This document shows, one piece after another, positions 1 to 8,900 of a stretch of DNA of 17,376 bases. Source of the stretch: Deltaproteobacteria bacterium (GTDB lineage: Bacteria > Myxococcota > B64-G9); assembly GCA_003647095.1 (NCBI GenBank), contig QMME01000042.1, forward strand, positions 1-17,376, read 5' to 3'. The position numbers and the translations under genes were made by a program. The notes under the pieces are model-generated. The model made no database searches, was not told the origin of the DNA, and saw only the letters and a program-made list of their open reading frames with translations. Each line of letters begins with the position of its first letter. Positions within the stretch are counted from its first letter, which is position 1.

Positions 1-355
1 CCCGCGGCACATGCACCAGCTCGGCCTGCTCGAAGCGCCGCAGCATCTCCAGCGCCCGCTGGTAAAGCGGCCGCAGGTGGGGCTGGCGCACCCGGTAGCT
101 GCCCTGCAGCTGGCGCACCACCAGCTGCGAGTCCAGGTGGGCCCTCAGGGCGACGGCCCGCAACTGCAACGCCCGCTCCAGGCCCAGCAGCAGGGCCTGG
201 TACTCGGCCACGTTGTTGGTGGTCTCGCCCAGGTAACGGGACAGCTCCTCGACGATCTCGCCGTCGGCGCGGGCGATGACCACTCCCGCCCCGGCCGGCC
301 CGGGATTACCCCGGGCCGCCCCGTCGCTCCAGATGTGCAAGATATCGTTATCCAT
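1..355 (-). CDS. rnhA: RNase HI family protein, 3' end cut by window edge
   Basis: Ribonuclease H hydrolyses the RNA strand of RNA:DNA hybrids. The 118 visible codons start at ATG (353-355) and stay open to the edge of the window. They begin MDNDILHIWSDGAARGNPGP, the glycine-rich first strand of the RNase H fold. Three acidic catalytic positions are visible: Asp11 (SDGAARGNPG), Glu51 (NNVAEYQALL) and Asp75 (HLDSQLVVRQL). The fourth acidic residue would lie beyond the edge. The sequence looks like the short single-domain type rather than E. coli RNase HI. A purine-rich GGAAAGGAAG lies upstream of the start. The gene begins 42 nt after the zinc-ribbon gene stops on the same strand, so the two are probably co-transcribed. 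Family assignment is firm. Whether it is the main RNase HI of the cell is not known. Confidence 0.88.
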   Translation of the reverse strand, partial: MDNDILHIWSDGAARGNPGPAGAGVVIARADGEIVEELSRYLGETTNNVAEYQALLLGLERALQLRAVALRAHLDSQLVVRQLQGSYRVRQPHLRPLYQRALEMLRRFEQAELVHVPR

Positions 356-397
356 GCCCGGGCCCGCTTCCTTTCCCGACGAAGGGAACGACCTGGC

Positions 398-1147
398 CTA
401 GCCGGCCTGTTCGCTGGCGGATGACGGTTGTTCCAGGGCGGGCGGGTAGTAGAAGATGCGCTGGCAGAAAGGGCAGGACTTTATCTCCTGGCCCTTGAGG
501 ACGATGTTGTAGAGCTGCGGGGGAATGCCCATGTGGCAGCCCTGGCAATGCTCGTCGCGCACGGCCACCACGGCCAGGCCGTCGCGGCGGTCCTTGATGG
601 TCTGGTACTGGCGGTACCAGCGCTGGTCGACCTTCTCCACCGCCTGCTGGCGCACGGCGTTCTCCTGCTCGATGCGCTCGTTGAGACTGCGCAGCTGCTC
701 CTCGAGCTCGGCCTTTTCTCCCAGCAGCTGGCCTTCTATGCCCGCCAGCTCCTCTTCCTTCTCGGCGATGCTGCCCTTGAGGTCTTCGATCTCCTGCATC
801 TTGCGCAGGATCTCGTCCTCGATGCCCAGGTTGGCCTTGCGGGCCGACTCGATCTCCCGCGACAGGGCCTGGTAGTCGCGGTTGTTGCGGATCTCGCCCA
901 GGCGCGCCTCCCATTTCTTGATCTTTTCCTTTTCCGCCTTGAGGTCGCTCTCGGCCACCCGGCGGGCCAACTCGGCGTCATCGAGCAGGTTCTGGTCGGT
1001 CTTCAGGGCTTCGCGCTTCTCTCCCAGGATGGCCGCGATTTCGTCGAGGCGCGCGGGGATCTGCTGGCGGTCCTTTTCCAGTTCCCTGATGCGCAGGTCA
1101 ATCTCCTGCAGTTCGACCAGCGCCCTGAGCGTGTCCAGTGGCGTCAC
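398..1147 (-). CDS. C4-type zinc-ribbon, coiled-coil protein (zf-RING_7/DUF164 family)
   Basis: A 249-residue protein in two parts. Residues 1 to about 190 are a long charged coiled coil rich in Glu, Lys, Arg and Leu (EKDRQQIPARLDEIAAILG and onward). Residues 195-235 are a zinc ribbon with four cysteines at 201, 204, 225 and 228 (CQGCHMGIPPQ ... SCPFC). This is the architecture of the family that includes Helicobacter HP0958, reported to stabilise sigma54; whether that role applies here is unknown. I chose the GTG start (1145-1147) because GGAAGGAGAGGACG lies just before it and the protein then begins TPLDTLRALVELQEIDLRI as in relatives. An in-frame ATG 49 codons upstream would run through the intrinsic terminator and has atypical composition. 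The likely RNase HI gene follows 42 nt later. The molecular role is not established from sequence. Confidence 0.85.
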   Translation of the reverse strand: MTPLDTLRALVELQEIDLRIRELEKDRQQIPARLDEIAAILGEKREALKTDQNLLDDAELARRVAESDLKAEKEKIKKWEARLGEIRNNRDYQALSREIESARKANLGIEDEILRKMQEIEDLKGSIAEKEEELAGIEGQLLGEKAELEEQLRSLNERIEQENAVRQQAVEKVDQRWYRQYQTIKDRRDGLAVVAVRDEHCQGCHMGIPPQLYNIVLKGQEIKSCPFCQRIFYYPPALEQPSSASEQAG

Positions 1148-1200
1148 CGTCCTCTCCTTCCTCTCCCGGCAAGCGTGGTCTTCCCCCTGGCCCGAATGCG

Positions 1201-1230
1201 AAAAGCGCGCCCGCTCGAGAGGGGGCGCGC
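1201..1230 (-). terminator. Rho-independent terminator after the rpoD-tRNA unit
   Basis: Read on the minus strand, GCGCGCCC (1230-1223) pairs perfectly with GGGCGCGC (1212-1205) around a 10-nt loop and is followed at once by TTTT (1204-1201). This is a textbook intrinsic terminator. It sits about 130 nt after the 3' end of the tRNA and 54 nt before the GTG of the zinc-ribbon gene. I saw no convincing promoter between it and that gene, so either read-through or an unrecognised promoter must express the zinc-ribbon/rnhA pair. Confidence 0.75.
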
Positions 1231-1317
1231 CTGGCCTGGCTCGGAAGGGCTGGCACTCGACAGCACCAGCCCTCGTGGTTTGTTTCGACAACAACTTTCA
1301 AAAACACCCGCGAACAC
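1201..1317 (-). ncRNA. Possible small RNA or attenuated leader, about 117 nt
   Basis: This gene-free stretch starts just downstream of a candidate sigma70 promoter. It contains a perfect 7-bp hairpin (GGGCTGG at 1253-1247 on the plus strand, paired with CCAGCCC at 1266-1272, loop 12 nt) and ends in the strong intrinsic terminator at 1205-1230. Promoter, hairpin and terminator in about 120 nt resemble a free-standing small RNA. The same parts would also fit a leader with attenuation ahead of the zinc-ribbon gene, or simply the 3' tail of the rpoD-tRNA transcript. I do not recognise a known RNA family. No ORF here has a plausible ribosome-binding site. Confidence 0.25.
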
Positions 1318-1323
1318 GCCGGC

Positions 1324-1352
1324 AAGCTACTTTGCCGGAACGGTCCTGTCAA
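1324..1352 (-). promoter_or_regulatory. Candidate sigma70 promoter just after the tRNA
   Basis: On the minus strand a perfect -35 TTGACA (1352-1347) is followed after 17 nt by TAGCTT (1329-1324), a weak -10 matching three of six consensus bases. It lies 9 nt past the tRNA 3' end. The -35 and spacing are good and the -10 is poor, so activity is uncertain. If active it would drive the short region ending in the terminator at 1205-1230, and by read-through the zinc-ribbon and RNase HI genes. Confidence 0.35.
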
Positions 1353-1360
1353 CGAAAAAA

Positions 1361-1433
1361 TGGGCCCACCAGGATTCGAACCCGGGACCAACCGGTTATG
1401 AGCCGGCAGCTCTAGCCGCTGAGCTATGGGCCC
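1361..1433 (-). tRNA. tRNA with CAT anticodon (elongator Met, or Ile if lysidine-modified)
   Basis: A complete 73-nt cloverleaf reads on the minus strand. The acceptor stem GGGCCCA pairs with TGGGCCC and the discriminator is A. The D stem is GCTC/GAGC. The anticodon stem GCCGG/CCGGT flanks the loop CTCATAA, giving anticodon CAT. The T arm is CCGGG-TTCGAAT-CCTGG. CCA is not encoded; the gene is followed by a run of six T. The first base pair is G-C and the anticodon stem lacks the three G-C pairs of initiator tRNA, so it is not tRNA-fMet. Elongator tRNA-Met and lysidine-modified tRNA-Ile(CAU) cannot be separated with confidence by eye. It begins 9 nt after the rpoD stop codon and is probably processed from the rpoD transcript. 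Confidence 0.93.
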
Positions 1434-1442
1434 CAACTGTCT

Positions 1443-3530
<2,088 letters not shown>

Positions 3531-3647
3531 GGTGCCCTCTTTGAACAGGCGCTGGCGCAATCCGTCTAGAAAGCCCCCGAACAGCGGCGCTCGCCGGCCC
3601 GAGGGAAGAAACCTGCTACTTTTTTGCTTCCTGGTCAAGCCCTACCC

Positions 3648-5438
3648 CTATGCTCGCTCGAGTTCCACCAGTTGCCGGTTCAGTTCCATCTTTTCCTTCA
3701 GCAGCTGCGCCTTCTCCTCCCGCTGGCCCCCGCGCTCGGCCTGGCCGATGCGGTAGGTCAACTCCTTGAGCTGCCGGCGCAGGGCGCGGCGCCGCAGGGC
3801 CTGCCGGCAGCGCCGGAACTCCGCGCGCAGCTCGGCTTCGGTCAGCTGCTGGTCTTCGAGCAGCCGCCGTGCCAGCCGGCTGCGCAGTCCCTCGTCGTCC
3901 ACCGCCGCCAGCACTTCCGCCGCTTGGGCCGGCAGGCGGCCGGCGACGACGTCGCCGGCCAGTCGGCGCAGGGGAGCGGAGACGAGGTCGGCCAGGGCCG
4001 CCCCGGCGCCCGCCTCACCGGCCAGTTCGGGAAGCTGCACCAGGTAGACCAGGAAGTTCTCCTCCTCGGCGGCGCCGGCCTCGACCCGGGAGGCGGCGGA
4101 CCCGTCCGCGGTGGCCGCCGGTCCCGGCGCGACCGAGCGCTTCCGGCCGCCGCCCGCACCCTGGCCGGCCTGCAGCAGGGACTGCTCGTTCACCTGGAAG
4201 CGCTCGGCCACCCAGTGCAGCAGGGCGGCGCGCCGCAGCGGATCGCTGCAGGCCGCCAGCACCGGGGCCAGTCGTTGCAGGGCCCGGGCCCGCGCCTCGC
4301 TGTCGTCACCCTGCTCCAGCCAGTGCTCGGCCAGCGCCTCCACGGCGGGCCGGGCCTGCTCGAGAAGCCGGCGCAGGGCCTCGCCGCCCTGGCGGCGCAC
4401 GAAGGAATCGGGATCCTCTCCGGCCGGCAGGGTGGTGGCCAGGGGAGCCAGCCCGCCGGCCAGCAACTGCCGGGTCGCCCGCTCGATGGCCGACCAGCCG
4501 GCATCGTCGGCGTCGAAGAGGGTGACGATGGTGTCGGTGAAACGCCGCAGCACGGCCGTGTGCCGCTCCGTCAGGGCGGTGCCGCAGGTGGCCACCACGT
4601 TGCCTATGCCCGCGGCCACCGGGCCCAGCACGTCGAAGTACCCCTCCACCAGGACCACCCGCCGTTCCTTGACGATGGCCGGGCGGGCCTGGCTGAGCCC
4701 GTACAGGGCGCTGCTCTTGTCATAAACCGGGCTCTGCCGGGAATTGATGTACTTGGGCCCTTCCTCGTCGGCCAGGCGCCGGGCGCCGAAGCCGATCACC
4801 CGGTTCTGCAGGTCGCAGATGGGAAACACCAGCCGGTGGCGGAAGAGATCGAAGGGACCGCGGCTGCCCCGGCCCACCAGGCCCAGGGTCTCGGCGTCCT
4901 GCAGGGAGGCGCCGGCGGAGCGCAGCCGTTCCACCAGCCCCTGCCAGCCGGCCGGCGCGTAGCCGAGCCGGAAGCGCCGGGCCACCTCCTCGCTCAGGCC
5001 GCGCTGCTCGAGCGCCCGGCGGGCGGCCCGGGCGGAGTCGCCCCCCTGCCAGAGCTGGTTCTCGTAGAAGCCGGCGGCCAGCTCGTTGACCTCCAGCAGC
5101 CGTTGCTTCAGCCCCCGGGCGGCGCTTCTTTCGGGCCGGCCCGCCGGCAGCTCCACCCCGGCCCGCTGGGCCAGCTCGCGCAGCACCTCGGGAAAGGTCT
5201 TGCCCTCCATCTTCATCAGGAAGGTGAAGACGTCACCCGAGGCCTTGCAACCGAAGCAGTGGAAGAATCCCTTGCCGGGGCTGACCGAGAAGGAAGGGGT
5301 CTTTTCCTCGTGGAAGGGACACAGGCCCAGGTAGTTGGAACCCGAGCGTTTGAGCTTGACGTAGCGGCTGACCACTTCGACGAGATCGGTACGCTGGCGC
5401 ACCAGGCGCACCGCTTGTTCACGAGAGGGAACAGCCAA
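3648..5438 (-). CDS. dnaG: DNA primase DnaG
   Basis: Primase makes the short RNA primers for chromosome replication and acts with the DnaB helicase. The 596-residue protein has the CHC2 zinc-binding domain at the N-terminus (Cys40, His43, Cys61, Cys64; LCPFHEEKTPSF and HCFGCKASGD). The primase core and TOPRIM domain follow, with EGYFD at 265-269 and FDADDAG at 308-314, the metal-binding acidic residues. A helical, charged C-terminal region is the likely helicase-binding part. I chose TTG (5436-5438) as start: GGGGAAG lies 5 nt upstream, and the zinc ligands then fall at 40/43/61/64, the numbering of E. coli DnaG. A GTG two codons upstream is the alternative but would overlap that ribosome-binding site. 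Longer upstream reading would overlap rpsU out of frame. The gene lies 107 nt after rpsU and 117 nt before rpoD; no yqeY-like gene sits between. Confidence 0.96.
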   Translation of the reverse strand: MAVPSREQAVRLVRQRTDLVEVVSRYVKLKRSGSNYLGLCPFHEEKTPSFSVSPGKGFFHCFGCKASGDVFTFLMKMEGKTFPEVLRELAQRAGVELPAGRPERSAARGLKQRLLEVNELAAGFYENQLWQGGDSARAARRALEQRGLSEEVARRFRLGYAPAGWQGLVERLRSAGASLQDAETLGLVGRGSRGPFDLFRHRLVFPICDLQNRVIGFGARRLADEEGPKYINSRQSPVYDKSSALYGLSQARPAIVKERRVVLVEGYFDVLGPVAAGIGNVVATCGTALTERHTAVLRRFTDTIVTLFDADDAGWSAIERATRQLLAGGLAPLATTLPAGEDPDSFVRRQGGEALRRLLEQARPAVEALAEHWLEQGDDSEARARALQRLAPVLAACSDPLRRAALLHWVAERFQVNEQSLLQAGQGAGGGRKRSVAPGPAATADGSAASRVEAGAAEEENFLVYLVQLPELAGEAGAGAALADLVSAPLRRLAGDVVAGRLPAQAAEVLAAVDDEGLRSRLARRLLEDQQLTEAELRAEFRRCRQALRRRALRRQLKELTYRIGQAERGGQREEKAQLLKEKMELNRQLVELERA

Positions 5439-5451
5439 TGTCACTTCCCCG

Positions 5452-5465
5452 CCAGGCCTGCCTGG
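5452..5465 (-). other. Small hairpin just upstream of the dnaG ribosome-binding site
   Basis: In the 107-nt gap between rpsU and dnaG, CCAGG-CAGG-CCTGG forms a 5-bp stem with a 4-nt loop on the minus strand. It sits directly before the GGGGAAG that precedes the TTG start of dnaG. It has no following T tract, so it is not a typical terminator. It could limit ribosome access or mark a processing point between rpsU and dnaG. E. coli has a terminator and processing sites in this operon, but similarity of mechanism is only a guess. Confidence 0.3.
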
Positions 5466-5545
5466 CAATCCCTGCGGCCGGATGAAACGCACATCCTCCG
5501 CCACCTGCTGAAGAAGCACCAGATAACCGGGACCGGATGCCGGCG

Positions 5546-5740
5546 TCAACGGCTCTTGCGTATCTTCTTCAAGGCGCGTTTCTTGGCGGCCAGGGCCTTC
5601 TTCTTCTTTCTCACGCTGGGTTTTTCGTAGTGTTCGCGCTTGCGGATCTCGGACAGGATGCCCGCCTTTTCGCACTGCTTCTTGAAACGCCGCAACGCGC
5701 TTTCGAACGACTCGCCTTCACGGACCTTAACTCCGGGCAT
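5546..5740 (-). CDS. rpsU: 30S ribosomal protein S21
   Basis: A 64-residue basic protein of the small subunit that sits near the mRNA exit/Shine-Dalgarno region. It starts MPGVKVREGESFESALRRFK and continues with the typical KKQCEKAGILSEIRKREHYEKPS block, then a Lys/Arg-rich tail (VRKKKKALAAKKRALKKIRK). Length and sequence fit bacterial bS21. The ATG at 5738-5740 is preceded by a strong GGGAGGTGG. An in-frame ATG 10 codons earlier gives an unlikely leader peptide across that ribosome-binding site. It is the first gene of the rpsU-dnaG-rpoD macromolecular-synthesis operon and follows a near-consensus promoter by about 80 nt. Confidence 0.96.
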   Translation of the reverse strand: MPGVKVREGESFESALRRFKKQCEKAGILSEIRKREHYEKPSVRKKKKALAAKKRALKKIRKSR

Positions 5741-5787
5741 TAACTGACCACCTCCCTGGGGTACGGCCAATGGTCCACCGCTTCAGC

Positions 5788-5810
5788 CGCGGGCGGCGCA
5801 TCCGCCCGCG
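5788..5810 (-). other. Stem-loop at the extreme 5' end of the rpsU operon mRNA
   Basis: A perfect 9-bp stem, CGCGGGCGG (5810-5802) with CCGCCCGCG (5796-5788) on the minus strand, closes a 5-nt loop. From the promoter spacing, transcription should begin near 5815, so the stem starts about 5 nt into the message. Such 5'-terminal hairpins can protect mRNA from decay, and a ribosomal-protein leader can also be an autoregulatory site. I recognise no named S21 leader motif, so the function is inferred. Confidence 0.5.
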
Positions 5811-5821
5811 AAAAGCGCGTC

Positions 5822-5850
5822 ATTATCATCGAGGTGTCGTGACCAGTCAA
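5822..5850 (-). promoter_or_regulatory. Sigma70 promoter of the rpsU-dnaG-rpoD operon
   Basis: On the minus strand the -35 TTGACT (5850-5845) matches five of six consensus bases. After exactly 17 nt comes the -10 GATAAT (5827-5822), also five of six. The predicted start site is near 5815, which leaves a leader of about 75 nt before the rpsU ATG. This is the best sigma70 promoter in the window and fits a growth-linked operon. Because rpoD is in the operon it would also be autoregulated through sigma70 itself. Confidence 0.82.
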
Positions 5851-5873
5851 GCAGTTTTTACGTATTTTACGCC

Positions 5874-5908
5874 CCGGCGGCGGGTGCGCCGCAGCAGCAG
5901 CCCGCCGG
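5874..5908 (-). terminator. GC-rich inverted repeats after the lipoprotein gene, possible terminator
   Basis: Just downstream of the lipoprotein stop codon, two mutually exclusive stems can form: GCGGCG/CGCCGC (5877-5882 with 5887-5892, 4-nt loop) and CCGGCGG/CCGCCGG (5874-5880 with 5902-5908). The minus strand then reads GGGGCGTAAAATACG, with no clear T run. It is the only structure between this gene and the rpsU promoter, so it is the best candidate end of the lipoprotein transcript, but not a canonical one. Confidence 0.25.
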
Positions 5909-5914
5909 CCGCCG

Positions 5915-8900
5915 TCAGGGCACGCAGGCGCCGGTGTTCGTGTCGCAGCGGGTAAGTGCCCCCCCGCTCAGCCACAGGCAGAGATCATCGGACGGATTCC
6001 ACTGGTAGCAGGGCAGGGAACATACCGGTTGATAACCCGTCGGCGCCAGCTCGGTGTAGCAGCGGTAGACGTAGTTGGGATCGAGGTCGTCGCAACCCGA
6101 GTCATTGACGCAGTTGCAGGACAGGGCATCGACGAGCCCCCAGCCGATGTCGTCGACGCCGTTGCAGGGCTCGGACTGTCCCAGCAGCCTAATGTCGGCG
6201 TCGTTGTCGCAGCTGGTGGCCGCGGACGAACGGCAGGCGACCTGGCCGCCGGGGGCGCTCGCGTCCTCGCAGTCCTGCAGGCCGTCGAAGTCGTTGTCGG
6301 CGGCGTCCAGGCAGTTGCCCCGGGTATCGGACTCGGCGGTCGCCGCCGGCACCGTAACCAGGGCGGGATAGGAGACGACGTTGTCGCTCTTGTCGCCCTC
6401 GTTGACGGTGTCGGTCCAGTCGGCCACGAACCACAGGGCGTAGTCGCCCGGGGGCAGGCCGGAGATGATCGCCGAGTCGGTCTGGCAGCTCCAGCCGGGC
6501 AGGCCGTTGACGATGCGGGTGCCCCAGAGGCCGTCGGGGTCGTTGGGATAGGCCGGCGCCGGGTCGCCCGGGGCCTTGACGTAGATGGCCACCGGGAAGG
6601 AGCCCGGCACGTCGATGGTGGTGTAGTTGCAGACCTGGTAGTCGTAACGCACCTCTCCGGCCTGGAAGCTGGCGCTGTGCCAGGCCGCCACCAGGGCGGG
6701 CAGGCAGCTGGGATCGCCCAGGCAGTCGCTGTCGTCGCAGTCGACGGCGCCGTCGCAGTCGTTGTCGGTGAAGTCGTCGCAGAGGCCGACCTCGTCGCTG
6801 CTGGCGGCCACGAAGATGACACCGTCCGAGGGATTGGAACCGCTGCCGGACAGCAGGGTGATATCGACCGTCTCGGCCCGGTCGTCGGTAAGCCAGACAT
6901 CGGTCCAGCCCCAGGGCCCCAGGTTGATCACGGCGTCACCGGCCGACTGGCTGACAATCCAGCCGTCCCGGGCGTCGGTGAACTGGCGGTTGCCGGCGCC
7001 GTCCGAACTCACCTGCACCTCGGCGTTCAGGCAGTTGTTGCTCCAGGCGTCCCAGGCGGCCACCGTGAAGTAGCCGGGAGAGGTGGCGCAGCCGGCCACG
7101 CCGCTGCCGCCGCCCCAGACGACGCCGTCCCAGGGCGGGCCGGCCACGAAGGATCCCTGGGCCCGCTGGGCGAAGTACTCCACCGACACGTCGTCGATGG
7201 CCCAGCCGAAGGCGGTGCCGGCGGCGTCGTCGAGATACAGGTTCCAGATGACCGGCACCCAGTTGCAGGCCCACTGGCCCAGGTCGAAACGCACCCGGCG
7301 CCAGCCGCCGGAATCTCCCCGGTACCCCGGGCGGCCGTTGAGCTCGCCGTCGTAGGCCGAGTCTCCGTCGGCCGGGGGCGGGTACTGGCCGTTGAGGGGA
7401 TCGTTCACCGACAGGAAGAGCAGGGCGTCCGGGCCCAGCTGGTGGTACTCCCAGAAGTCCAGGAAGACGAGCGGCGAGCAGGGCAGGTTGAAGCCGCGGA
7501 ACAGGAAGCGGTCGTCCTCGCCGCTGGCCGGGTGGTAGTCGCCGTCGAGCACGCTGGCCCAGGCGTTGTTGCCGGAGTGGGCCCGGGCGGGGCCGGCCGC
7601 GAGCCGGCCCCAGGCCCACTCGTCGTTGTAGACGCCGGCGGTCGACCAGGATACGAAGCCGCCGTCCCAGCCCTCGAGATCCAGGTGCTCGTCCTCCCGC
7701 ATGCCGCCCGCCTGCAGCAGCGGATTGGACAGGTTGTCGGCCCAGATGTCGACCGGCCCGGCGCCGGTGGCGTAGAGTTCGAAGCCGGCACTGCCGCCGG
7801 AAGTGGAGCGGGCGAACAGGTCCTTGACGCCGCTGCCGTTGCCGGGCGGGCTCGGGCAGAGGTCGTCGAAGCAGGCGGTGCTGGCCGGGTCGACGTGCAG
7901 GTCGAAGGAGACGTCGTCGCCGCTGGCCTGGTTGCCGCAGTGGTCTGCCAGGCGCACCTGCACCTGCAGCGGCTGCGGGTTGCCGCCGACATCGAGCACC
8001 GGCACCTGGCGCTGGGGTTCGATGAACAGGGTGACCGCCGGGCCGGCCTCGACCGGCACCGAGAAGGCGGCCGTATCGGGATCTGCGGGCAGGTAGGCGG
8101 TGAACAGGGCCGGGGTGGCGATGTCGCAGCCCAGCACCACCTGTGCCTGGATCAGGCCCTGGTCGTCGGAGGCACCGCTGCTGGCGACGACGCGGCCGTT
8201 GCTCGCCGACCAGGATATGAAGCCGCCCTGGTAGGGAATGCCGCACTGGGTGGTCAGGCGCACCTCGAGTTCGTACTGGTAGAGTTGGCCGGCCGGGCCG
8301 GGTTCCGGCGGCTGCGGGGATACCGCCTGTACCGCCCCGGCGTTTTCGGCGGTGATGGTTACCACCCGGGAGTCCAGGCCGCCGCGGCCGTCTTCCACCC
8401 GTACCCGGGCCACGTAGTCTCCGGCCAGGTCGGGTACGAAGGTGGGATTCATCACCCCGGGGTTGTTGAACTGGGTGGTGCTGCCGGCGGGAACCGAATC
8501 GAAGCTCCACTGGTAGGTGAGCACGTCGTTGTTGTCGTCGTGGGCGCTGACGACCAGCTGTACCATGGTCTGGGCCACGGCGGCGCAGGTCTGGGTGGTG
8601 TTCTCCCAGCCGTTCGCCACCGTCAGGTCATCGATGACCGGGGCCTGGTTGGGATCCTGGGCGGAGACGGTGATGCTGCCCTGGCCGCTCTGGCCGAACT
8701 GGTCGATGGCCGTGCAGCTGGCCTGGTAGTCGCCGATCTGGGTATAGGTATGGCCGGGATTCTGCAGGGTGCTCTGGGTGCCGTCACCGAAGTCCCACAG
8801 GTAGGTGTAGGGCGCGCTGCCGCCGGTGACCGTGCAGCTGAAGGATACGGCCAGGGGAGCCGGACCTGTTTCCGGGGCGGCGGCCACGGTCACCACCGGC

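Noticed and set aside
1148..1294. 49-codon N-terminal extension of the zinc-ribbon protein
   Set aside because: It would pass through the intrinsic terminator and lacks homology-like sequence. The GTG at 1147 has a strong ribosome-binding site.
3610..3638. TTGACC and a -10-like element between dnaG and rpoD as an internal rpoD promoter
   Set aside because: The -35 is fair, but no -10 at 16-18 nt matches more than two or three bases, so I do not call it. An internal promoter remains possible.
5439..5675. N-terminal extension of dnaG overlapping rpsU
   Set aside because: Out of frame with rpsU, low-complexity charged residues, and a good TTG with ribosome-binding site and correct zinc-ligand numbering exists downstream.
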